Below the pieces are notes generated by a model. The model was given only the letters and a program-made list of their open reading frames with translations. It was not told where the DNA came from and made no database searches. This document shows, piece by piece, positions 1 through 5,317 of a stretch of DNA of 6,202 nucleotides. The DNA lies in NCBI GenBank assembly GCA_021801945.1, contig JAKABE010000211.1, positions 1-6,202 on the forward strand. Reading direction: 5' to 3'. The first letter of the stretch is position 1. Each line of letters begins with the position of its first letter. The stretch comes from Acidobacteriota bacterium (GTDB lineage Bacteria; Acidobacteriota; Terriglobia; Terriglobales; Acidobacteriaceae). The translations under genes and the position numbers were made by a program.

Positions 1-78
1 GCTTTCTCCGGGCATCGCGTGCGTCGCTTCTGGAAGGTTCCGAGATGAGGAGAGGGAACAGAGAGGCCAGCGGCTCAC

Positions 79-106
79 AGCGAAAAGCCGAGAGCTGAAA
101 GCTGAG
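79..106. repeat. Four degenerate tandem copies of a 7-bp unit (AGCTGAN)
   Basis: Four consecutive heptamers can be read on the plus strand: AGCGAAA (79-85), AGCCGAG (86-92), AGCTGAA (93-99) and AGCTGAG (100-106). They lie in the short non-coding stretch just past the stop codon of the minus-strand adaptor gene. The last two copies differ at one base and the first two are more diverged. Similar short AGCTGA-type repeats occur between genes in acidobacterial genomes, as far as I recall. Only four units are present, so this could be the decayed end of a longer array or chance low complexity. Confidence 0.45.
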
Positions 107-124
107 AGGCAATCGCTGCTTCTC

Positions 125-1354
125 TCACTTCACCCAGACTTTGGGCTCGACCGAAAACCCTGGCCGGAGTTCGTGGTTGGGGTCTTCCTTGGCCAGATTG
201 GCGAAGTCGATGCGCACGGGAACGCGCTGCACCACCTTCACGTAGTTGCCCGTTGCATTTTCAGGCGGGAACAAGCTGAGCATCGAGCCCGTGGCCCCGC
301 CGATCTGAGTCACTCGGCCGCTGTAGTCTTTGTCCGTGGCGTCCACGTGAATGACAACTCTCTGCCCAGCCTTCATGTACCGCAACTGCGTCTCCTTGAA
401 GTTGGCCGTGACCCACAAGTCCTCAAGCGAGACCAGGGTGAGCAAGTTCTGACCGGAGGAGACGTTCTCATCCACCTCCACGCTTTTGCTGGTGATAATA
501 CCGGCGGCCGGAGCCAGGATTCGGGTATAGCTGAGATTCAACTTGGCCTGATCCAGCGCGGCCTGGGCCTGCTGCACCAGCGCCAAGGCCTGCTTGGCGC
601 GAGCGCTCTGGGCGGCTATCTGCTGCGGAGCAGTCTGCGCGTAGCGAAGCATGGCTTGCGCCTGCATCGCGCGCTGCCGCACGGCGCGCACTGCGTCTTC
701 AGCAGCCTGTTGGCTGGCGCGGGCGTCGGCCAGGGCGGCCTTGGCGGCGTCCGCGGCGGCCAAGGCGGTGTCGAACTGCTGCTTGCTGATAACGTCCTTC
801 AGGACAAGGGGCCGGTAGCGCTTGAGATCAGATTGCGCCTTGAAGTTGTTGGCCTGGGCCTGTGCTACGCGGGCACGCGCGGCGTCCAATTGCTGTTCAG
901 CCTGCGAGACCGTGGCACTTGCCCCAGTCACATTGGCGTAGGCCGCGCTCAGGCTGCTGCCGGTATTGACGGTGACGATGGGCACATTCACCTTGGCCGC
1001 CGCGGCGTTGGCCTTGGCGCTGGCCAGCGCGGCTTCAGCTTTCTCCACCGCTACCTCGTAGTCGCGGGGGTCCAGTTGGACGATGGGGTCGCCCTTCTTC
1101 ACCACCTGGTTCTCTTGCACGTACACCTGGATGACATGACCGTTGATGCGCGAGCTGATCTGGATCAAGTGGCCGTTAACCTGCGCATCATCGGTATCTT
1201 CGGTGTAGGTGGAGCGCCACCAGATTCCCACCGCGGCCAGGACGACAACAACGATCGCGATGATGAGCAAACCGCGACGGCGGGACGGCGGCCGTTCCAT
1301 CTCCATCGCCGCTTCCGGTCCCTCGACCTCCGGTGTTGGATAGCTATCCGCCAC
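125..1354 (-). CDS. EmrA-like HlyD-family periplasmic adaptor (membrane fusion protein) of a tripartite efflux pump
   Basis: This 409-residue protein should link an inner-membrane exporter to a TolC-type channel across the periplasm. A cytoplasmic N-terminus ending in basic SRRR is followed by one membrane segment (about residues 29-46). The motif TDDAQVNG (54-61) opens the lipoyl/barrel-sandwich half and is typical of EmrA-type adaptors. Residues about 100-285 form a long Ala/Gln-rich alpha-hairpin. Its tip, RYRPLVLKDVISKQQFD, has Arg179, Leu183 and Ser190 at the same spacing as the RLS motif by which AcrA-type adaptors dock to TolC. A beta-barrel follows, and GNYVKVVQRVPVRIDF near the C-terminus is another EmrA-like signature. 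The start is GTG at 1354, one base after the tolC stop, with GGAGG (1367-1363) 8 nt upstream inside the end of tolC, so the two genes are probably translationally coupled. An EmrB-like MFS pump would be the expected partner, but the pump is not in the window. The substrate cannot be read from the sequence. Confidence 0.95.
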   Translation of the reverse strand: MADSYPTPEVEGPEAAMEMERPPSRRRGLLIIAIVVVVLAAVGIWWRSTYTEDTDDAQVNGHLIQISSRINGHVIQVYVQENQVVKKGDPIVQLDPRDYEVAVEKAEAALASAKANAAAAKVNVPIVTVNTGSSLSAAYANVTGASATVSQAEQQLDAARARVAQAQANNFKAQSDLKRYRPLVLKDVISKQQFDTALAAADAAKAALADARASQQAAEDAVRAVRQRAMQAQAMLRYAQTAPQQIAAQSARAKQALALVQQAQAALDQAKLNLSYTRILAPAAGIITSKSVEVDENVSSGQNLLTLVSLEDLWVTANFKETQLRYMKAGQRVVIHVDATDKDYSGRVTQIGGATGSMLSLFPPENATGNYVKVVQRVPVRIDFANLAKEDPNHELRPGFSVEPKVWVK

Positions 1355-1355
1355 G

Positions 1356-2807
1356 TCACTTCCCTCCCAAATACCGTTTGTAGTCCTGGCCGGCGCCCAG
1401 AGCGCGCGCCAAGCTCAACTTGGCTAAATTGTCGCGGTAGAGGCTGACCACGTATTGTTCGTTGGCCTGCGCCACCGACTGCTGCGCCTGGCTTACGGCC
1501 AGGTTGTCGCTGACGCCGTTCACATACCTTTCCTGGGCGTCCTGCAATGCCTCGTTGGCCAAGGCCACGCTGGAACGCGCGACGCTGACCTGCTTCTGGG
1601 CGGAGGCGATATCGAGCAGCGCATCCCGCACGTCGGCGTCGATCTGGGCTTTCTTATCGCTCAGCTCCGCCTGCTCGGCGTCCAACTGCGCCTGCGCCAC
1701 CTGCGCATCGCCGCGCAGCGCAAACTCCTTGAAGACCGGGACGCTGAGCGCCGCGTTGGCATCGACGGTACCGTGCGAGTGGAGCAGATTTACGCCGATG
1801 ACGCCGTAATCGGCCTCGGCCTTCAGGGTGGGCAATCGCTCGGCCCTGGCTGCTTTGCGCACCTGCTCAGCGGCTTCAGTCTGCTCCACCAGCGCGGCCA
1901 GATCTTTGCGGTTGGCTTCCGCCTCGTGAATCAACGCCGTCGCGTCCAGGTTGCCGAGGGCCGCGTAAGGCGTCTTGGTGGTCAACGTAAACTCCTGCGC
2001 CAGGGGCAGCCCGATGACCCGCGCCAGCGCCAGCTTGTCCTTTTCCAAAGCGTCGCGGGCCACGATCAATTGCTGCTCCTGCGCCTGGTAATCCACACGC
2101 GCTCGCAGCTCATCGAGCAGCGGCGAGGTCCCCGCCGTGTGCCTGGCCACCGCCTGATTCAGCGAAACCTTGGACGTAGCCACCTGCGCCTGCACGCTGC
2201 TCACGCGCGTTTGGTCTGCGAGCACGAGCAGATAGGCGTTGCCCACCGTCAGCACCACCAGGTTACGCGCGTCCTCGGCGGTCAACTGCGCGGCGGTAAA
2301 GTTGTGCTGGGCCGCCAGGTAGTTGCGCAGGGAGGGCACATCCACCAGCGACCAGTTCAGCGTGGCCCGCAGGTCGGTATATCCGAACGGGCCGATGATG
2401 GTGGGAAATCCCGGAACCCGCAAGCCTTCGGCCGGCAGATCCGTTTGCATCACCGCTTCATTGGCGTTGAAGTTCACCGTGGGGAGCAGCGATTGCAGTT
2501 CGCTGAGGCGTTGGCCCCTGATGGCCGTGGTTTGCGTACCGCTGAGGATGATTCCCAAGTTGGTCTTCAAGCCGCGTTCAATGGCGTCGTCCAGCGATAG
2601 TGGCAGGGTCCGAGCCGAAACCCGCCCCGTGGCTACGCTGCCCTGGAAGCTGGACGCGGTGGGCGCCGTCTGATTCGGGGCCTGCGGGGTCTGAGCCTCC
2701 ACTCGGCCGCCGGCCAGCCCGCCGGCGGCCAGGAGCAAAAGCCCGCACAGCAAGCCGCCGGCACAGGAATAGAGCGCGCTCCCTTTGGGATATCTTGGTG
2801 CAATCAA
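1356..2807 (-). CDS. TolC-family outer-membrane efflux channel protein
   Basis: This 483-residue protein is the predicted outer-membrane exit duct for the adaptor encoded directly downstream. Residues 1-38 look like a signal peptide: a hydrophobic Leu/Ala/Gly run (about 16-34) ends at VEA before Gln39. The mature part shows the two outer-membrane-efflux repeats of the family: one begins near SLDDAIERGLKTNLGI (about residue 72) and runs to about 265, and the second covers about 285-475. Both are rich in Ala/Gln coiled-coil helices, and the length is normal for TolC homologues. The start is uncertain. The only conventional start codon before the signal peptide is TTG at 2807; the frame is closed upstream by TAA at 2856-2858 with no ATG or GTG between. 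TTG 2807 has no Shine-Dalgarno sequence, and a 12-bp palindrome abuts it. A perfect GC hairpin lies in the signal-peptide codons (2705-2730). Confidence 0.93.
   Translation of the reverse strand: MIAPRYPKGSALYSCAGGLLCGLLLLAAGGLAGGRVEAQTPQAPNQTAPTASSFQGSVATGRVSARTLPLSLDDAIERGLKTNLGIILSGTQTTAIRGQRLSELQSLLPTVNFNANEAVMQTDLPAEGLRVPGFPTIIGPFGYTDLRATLNWSLVDVPSLRNYLAAQHNFTAAQLTAEDARNLVVLTVGNAYLLVLADQTRVSSVQAQVATSKVSLNQAVARHTAGTSPLLDELRARVDYQAQEQQLIVARDALEKDKLALARVIGLPLAQEFTLTTKTPYAALGNLDATALIHEAEANRKDLAALVEQTEAAEQVRKAARAERLPTLKAEADYGVIGVNLLHSHGTVDANAALSVPVFKEFALRGDAQVAQAQLDAEQAELSDKKAQIDADVRDALLDIASAQKQVSVARSSVALANEALQDAQERYVNGVSDNLAVSQAQQSVAQANEQYVVSLYRDNLAKLSLARALGAGQDYKRYLGGK
1363..1367 (-). promoter_or_regulatory. 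Ribosome binding site of the emrA-like gene
   Basis: The minus strand reads GGAGG here, 8 nt before the GTG at 1354. The site lies in the last codons of the tolC-like gene (Gly-Gly-Lys-stop). It supports the GTG start and suggests coupled translation of channel and adaptor. Confidence 0.75.
2705..2730. repeat. Perfect 10-bp all-GC inverted repeat inside the tolC signal-peptide codons
   Basis: The arms GGCCGCCGGC (2705-2714) and GCCGGCGGCC (2721-2730) are exact reverse complements separated by CAGCCC. They overlap codons 26-35 of the TolC-like protein, which encode Ala, Gly and Leu of the signal peptide. In mRNA this would be a very stable hairpin about 80-100 nt after the start codon. It may be a by-product of repeated GCC/GGC codons or may influence early translation. 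Confidence 0.6.
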
Positions 2808-2819
2808 AGTCGTTCGACT
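2808..2819. promoter_or_regulatory. 12-bp palindrome abutting the tolC start codon
   Basis: AGTCG-TT-CGACT is a perfect 5-2-5 inverted repeat directly upstream of the TTG start. It overlaps a second dyad, TTCGA (2813-2817) with TCGAA (2824-2828). The position would suit an operator or a leader element for the efflux operon. Short palindromes of this size also arise by chance, and no regulator gene adjoins it. Confidence 0.3.
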
Positions 2820-2850
2820 CGTTTCGAAGTGCTGCAGCCGGAAATTGTCT

Positions 2851-2875
2851 GCCCCTTATGGATGCAAAAAGGGGC
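2851..2875. repeat. Stem-loop upstream of the tolC-like gene
   Basis: GCCCCTT (2851-2857) and AAGGGGC (2869-2875) are exact reverse complements around an 11-nt loop. On the minus strand it lies about 44-68 nt before the TTG start, so it could fold in the mRNA leader or act as a binding site. It has no following T-run on the minus strand, so it is not a typical intrinsic terminator. Confidence 0.4.
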
Positions 2876-3022
2876 GACAGGGTTCCTGCATGGATTGTAT
2901 CGTTTCCACGCTCCGCCCGCTGCCGAGTGCCAACCCGCCGCGCCGCGCCAGCAGCGTTCCCGCTTGTGCGGCGGGGCGGTTCTACACAGGTTGACGGTAC
3001 ATCCAGGGCATCTCTGCTGCTG

Positions 3023-3064
3023 GCTAGCGAACGGGGCGGGAGACCCGCGTTCCGGCCGGCTAGC
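3023..3064. repeat. Nested inverted repeat in the intergenic region
   Basis: Three sets of arms nest here: GCTAGC (3023-3028) with GCTAGC (3059-3064), GAACG (3029-3033) with CGTTC (3048-3052), and CGGG (3037-3040) with CCCG (3044-3047) around an AGA loop. The inner two stack into a 9-bp stem with a GGG bulge. It sits about 95-135 nt past the stop of the minus-strand secreted-protein gene. It may stabilise a 3' end or assist termination, but no T-tract follows. Confidence 0.4.
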
Positions 3065-3125
3065 GGCGTTCCTGGTGCTTTTCCACGGCCAGGAGTGGAT
3101 CGGCACCGTACGCCTTCGGGAGAGA

Positions 3126-3139
3126 TGCACCAGGGTGCA
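3126..3139. repeat. 14-bp perfect palindrome just past the secreted-protein gene
   Basis: TGCACC-AG-GGTGCA is a 6-2-6 inverted repeat about 19 bp beyond the stop of the minus-strand gene. It could be a protein-binding site or a weak hairpin with a four-base loop. There is no T-run, so calling it a terminator is not supported. Confidence 0.3.
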
Positions 3140-3157
3140 AAGCTCAGGGACAGAATG

Positions 3158-4366
3158 CTAGAAGGGGAAGTGGAATCCGGTCTTCTGCTTCTTATGGCTC
3201 GTCCTATTAGAAGTTATGCTGGGAAGAACAAACTCGCGGACGAGATTCGTGCTGGCGTTGGCGGCAAGGTCGATGGCGCCGTTGACGAAGGTGAGCGACA
3301 CGCCGCGGTCCGCGGGCGGGTAGTAGAAATTCGAGATTCCGCCGGCGGCGAAGTTGCCCAACACGCGCGAGTAGTCAAATTCCTCACGGCCGTTGTCGCC
3401 GCGGCAGATCACGGTCTGGCTGACCGCATACAGGGCGCGCGAAATAAAGCTGCCTTTGCTCTTGTAGAAGAAGCGTGGATCCTGATGGAAGAGTACGGGC
3501 AGGGCAGCATCAGAGATGATCGTCCCGGTAAAGTCGGTGGCATAGGCGGCGCCGAAACGCTTGAAATAGCCGGCAGTGCTCTGCCCGAAACTGGGAAAGC
3601 GGTTGTAATACTGCTCGATGCCCGCCTCCGCCGCCATGGTCGCGATGGTGACCGGGTCCAGCTCCGCGCGGAAGCCGAGCTCGAACTTCTGCTTTGGCCA
3701 TAGATGTTCCGCGTTCCAGTTGAAGGTTTCGTAATAGTTGGGCAGAACTCCAAGCACGCGCTGGTGCATCTCGACATGGAGTTGCTGTTGGGCCAGCATC
3801 TCCGGCTCAGCGAAGACTTGCACGCTGGTGCTGGCCGCGGCGACATGAAGGATGATCGGGGGAAGGAAATGGATGTCGCCCTGGTGCAGCGCGATCCCCC
3901 GCAGGGTAACCGATCTCATGCCCTGGGCGCTCACCGTCACGCTGAAAACGCCGGTGGGCAGACTGGAAAAGCTGAACGCTCCGTTGCCGCCGGTGAGCGC
4001 GGTGCGGGTCACGTTGCCGTCCAACAGCACGTGCGCGCCCGCAATCTCGGCACGACTGCCGGAGATCACCGTGCCGAAGATGGTAGCCGTAGAGGCCTCG
4101 GGGGACTGTGCCTGCCCACGAACGGCCGCCGCCGGTGCAGGCGCAACGGCGCCCGCCGAAGAACCCAAGGCACCTTGAGCCGACGCGCTCACCGCCAGAC
4201 CCAAGCCAGCCAGCGCCAGCACCAGGGGTGTGAGAGTACCCGTCCTGCCGGGTGCGGGGGTGCGCCCTAACGATTCTCGTACTGAATTCATGCAATCGAT
4301 CAATGCGAAAGAGTGCGCCCTGGGGAAACGCCGAAAAAACGCGGCGATACGAACAGGAAAGGACAT
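3158..4366 (-). CDS. Secreted protein with a carboxypeptidase regulatory-like domain and an uncharacterised C-terminal domain
   Basis: This 402-residue protein is probably exported to the periplasm or outer membrane. A hydrophobic segment (about 46-60) ends at SASA before Gln64, a good signal-peptidase I site. A low-complexity Ala/Pro linker follows (about 66-92), then a carboxypeptidase regulatory-like beta-sandwich (about 94-175, with IFGTVISGSRAEIAGAHV and the GNGAFSFSSLPTGVFSVTV core). The C-terminal half (about 205-385) has conserved-looking blocks such as LFHQDPRFFYKSKG, CRGDNGR and SNFYYPPADRG. I recall similar proteins in acidobacterial genomes but know no function. The chain ends FHFPF, with alternating Phe and a terminal Phe, like the sorting signal of outer-membrane barrels. 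The start at 4366 is chosen because AGGAG (4376-4372) lies 5 nt upstream. This gives an unusually long n-region; ATG at 4291 would give a more normal signal peptide but lacks a ribosome site. The frame is open further upstream to 4768, but that part does not look coding. Confidence 0.85.
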   Translation of the reverse strand: MSFPVRIAAFFRRFPRAHSFALIDCMNSVRESLGRTPAPGRTGTLTPLVLALAGLGLAVSASAQGALGSSAGAVAPAPAAAVRGQAQSPEASTATIFGTVISGSRAEIAGAHVLLDGNVTRTALTGGNGAFSFSSLPTGVFSVTVSAQGMRSVTLRGIALHQGDIHFLPPIILHVAAASTSVQVFAEPEMLAQQQLHVEMHQRVLGVLPNYYETFNWNAEHLWPKQKFELGFRAELDPVTIATMAAEAGIEQYYNRFPSFGQSTAGYFKRFGAAYATDFTGTIISDAALPVLFHQDPRFFYKSKGSFISRALYAVSQTVICRGDNGREEFDYSRVLGNFAAGGISNFYYPPADRGVSLTFVNGAIDLAANASTNLVREFVLPSITSNRTSHKKQKTGFHFPF

Positions 4367-4371
4367 GCAGT

Positions 4372-4376
4372 CTCCT
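4372..4376 (-). promoter_or_regulatory. Ribosome binding site that sets the start of the secreted-protein gene
   Basis: The minus strand reads AGGAG, then ACTGC, then ATG at 4366. It is the only good Shine-Dalgarno match near any candidate start of this gene, and it decides between 4366 and the alternatives at 4291 and 4768. Confidence 0.7.
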
Positions 4377-4586
4377 GAAACACCGGAAGCAAGGGACCCG
4401 CAAAGCAATGTGATTGGGGAAGCAACGGCAAGACTCCAATGACCTTGGGCAGATTGACACCCGCATTCAATGGACGCACGCCGTTGTCCGGGGTAATCGA
4501 ATGATGGGATGAAGATCTCTTCTTTGATGCAAACACAGCCCTTCGATAAGGAAGTATTGTGGAAGGAGAATAACCGAAAAGAAGGA

Positions 4587-4628
4587 CACCCAACCCGGCT
4601 CCTCGCTCGGCGAGGAGGCACTTGGGTG
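4587..4628. repeat. Strong 42-nt imperfect hairpin in the divergent intergenic region
   Basis: The outer arms CACCCAA (4587-4593) and TTGGGTG (4622-4628) are exact complements. The inner arms CTCCTCGC (4599-4606) and GCGAGGAG (4610-4617) are exact complements around a TCG triloop. Only a 5/4-nt internal loop separates the two stems, so 15 bp can pair. It lies about 170-210 nt before the SnoaL-like gene. On the minus strand it is followed by TCCTTCTTTTC, which is weakly terminator-like; on the plus strand no T-run follows. Possible roles are a leader hairpin, a terminator of antisense transcription or a small RNA element. Confidence 0.6.
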
Positions 4629-4797
4629 GGATGGCCGTATGTACATTTTATTCGATACGCGCCGGCAGGCGGGCGGTTGCATGATATGAGACGAGAGCAG
4701 GGCAGCCATAGTCTACCGGCGCCCGGAGCACGGTGTTTTGGCGGCCCGGCATCAGACCGCTGCGACACGTCTGGAAGTCGCGGAAAGTGAAGGACGT

Positions 4798-5208
4798 ATG
4801 AGCGAATCGGCAGAAGCGATTGCGGAGGCGTTTGTACGCGCCATCAATCGCCAGGATGTGGATGCGCTGGCTGCGCTGATGGCTGAGGATCACCGCTTTG
4901 TGGATTCCCTGGGAAATCTGGTCCAGGGCCGCGAAAACATGCGGGTGGCCTGGGATGCGTACTTTCGTATGGTCCCTGACTACACGATTGCCGTCGAGGA
5001 GATCTATTGCGGCGCCCCAGTGGTGGTTCTGTTGGGGGTTGCGCAGGGCAGCTATGCTCCCGGCGGACCGATAAGAAAGGAGAACCGGTGGGAGACACCT
5101 GTGGCGATACGGGTTTTTGTCGAGGAGGGCAAGGTTTCAGAGTGGCGCGTCTATGCGGACAATGAGCCGATTCGCCGGCTGATGCGCGCCGAGAGGCCGG
5201 CCACATAG
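4798..5208 (+). CDS. SnoaL-like / NTF2-like fold protein
   Basis: This 136-residue protein fits the SnoaL-like branch of the NTF2 superfamily: small cone-shaped alpha+beta proteins, usually dimers, that act as cyclases, isomerases or hydrolases or only bind ligands. The opening helices AEAIAEAFVRAINRQDVDALAALMAEDHRFVD (about 5-36) have the typical pattern. They are followed by LGNLVQGRENMRVAWDAYFRMVPDYTIAVEEI (about 38-69), then three to four strands of curved sheet to about residue 120. No signal peptide is present, so it should be cytoplasmic. ATG 4798 is preferred because the family domain begins right after it and GAAGGA (4789-4794) lies just upstream, although its 3-nt spacing is short. 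A TTG at 4738 would add 20 residues without a ribosome site. It is 109 bp upstream of the TetR-type gene, which has its own promoter, so it is probably a separate unit. Substrate unknown. Confidence 0.85.
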   Translation: MSESAEAIAEAFVRAINRQDVDALAALMAEDHRFVDSLGNLVQGRENMRVAWDAYFRMVPDYTIAVEEIYCGAPVVVLLGVAQGSYAPGGPIRKENRWETPVAIRVFVEEGKVSEWRVYADNEPIRRLMRAERPAT

Positions 5209-5266
5209 AAAAAGTCTTTTTGATTCTATATCTTGCGATAGAGGTCAGGGATTTTTGTCTTCACGG

Positions 5267-5295
5267 TTGCTCCTGGAGATTCGATTTGGTATATT
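5267..5295 (+). promoter_or_regulatory. Sigma70-like promoter of the tetR-hlyD operon
   Basis: TTGCTC (5267-5272) and TATATT (5290-5295) are separated by exactly 17 bp, close to the consensus for the housekeeping sigma factor. Transcription would start near 5302, inside the palindrome at 5298-5311 and only about 16 nt before the ATG at 5318. The call rests on sequence match and spacing, and the adjacent operator supports it. Confidence 0.7.
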
Positions 5296-5297
5296 TT

Positions 5298-5311
5298 ACT
5301 AACTGGTTAGT
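5298..5311. promoter_or_regulatory. Probable TetR operator (ACTAAC-TG-GTTAGT)
   Basis: This is a perfect 6-2-6 inverted repeat that begins 2 bp after the -10 box and ends 6 bp before the tetR start codon. Size, symmetry and location match operators bound by TetR-family dimers that repress their own genes. I expect the product of the adjoining gene to bind here and to release DNA when a ligand of the pump is bound. I did not see a second copy in the window. Confidence 0.7.
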
Positions 5312-5317
5312 TAATTT

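Larger units (their letters stand above)
2808..3157. other. Non-coding region between the secreted-protein gene and the tolC-like gene, rich in inverted repeats
   Basis: This 350-bp stretch lies between two minus-strand genes and has no convincing coding sequence on either strand. The open frames across it have no recognisable protein features and carry on into the antisense of neighbouring genes. It should hold the terminator of the upstream gene and the promoter and leader of the tolC operon. I see a TACAAT box on the minus strand at 2899-2894 but no well-spaced -35, so I do not call a promoter. Several inverted repeats occur and are listed separately (2808-2819, 2851-2875, 3023-3064, 3126-3139). 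None is followed by a clear T-tract in the direction of transcription. Confidence 0.6.
4367..4797. other. Divergent intergenic region
   Basis: This 431-bp stretch separates the minus-strand secreted-protein gene from the plus-strand SnoaL-like gene and should hold both promoters. The frames open across it on each strand give Cys/His/Arg/Pro-rich translations with no family resemblance, so I treat it as non-coding. A ribosome site for the minus gene (AGGAG, 4376-4372) is clear. A strong hairpin lies at 4587-4628. On the plus strand TACATT (4642-4647) is a possible -10, but the nearest -35-like TTGGGT is only 14 bp upstream, so no promoter is called. Confidence 0.6.

Noticed and set aside
1..15. 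ATG on the minus strand at 15-13 (MPGES) as the start of a downstream pump gene
   Set aside because: Only five codons are visible and no Shine-Dalgarno sequence precedes it, so it cannot be told from chance. An EmrB-like gene is expected by context but not shown.
2894..2899. TACAAT on the minus strand as the -10 of a tolC promoter
   Set aside because: No -35 hexamer lies at 16-18 bp; the nearest TTGGCA is 28 bp away.
173..3703. Nearly continuous long open frames on the plus strand (173-1447, 1455-2600, 2600-3703) opposite the efflux and secreted-protein genes
   Set aside because: Their translations have no recognisable domains or signal sequences and are rich in Arg, Gly, His, Leu and Val, as expected for the antisense of GC-rich genes. 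The minus-strand frames show clear family motifs.
4367..4768. N-terminal extension of the secreted protein to a start at 4768
   Set aside because: The added 134 residues are Cys/Arg/Pro-rich with no family features, would place the signal peptide far inside the protein, and ignore the good ribosome site before 4366.
4738..4797. TTG start for the SnoaL-like gene, adding 20 residues
   Set aside because: There is no ribosome site before it, and the conserved domain begins just after the ATG at 4798.
5209..5221. AAAAAG-T-CTTTTT at the end of the SnoaL-like gene as a terminator
   Set aside because: The dyad has a one-base centre and almost only A-T pairs, so it cannot form a stable hairpin, and it overlaps the stop codon.
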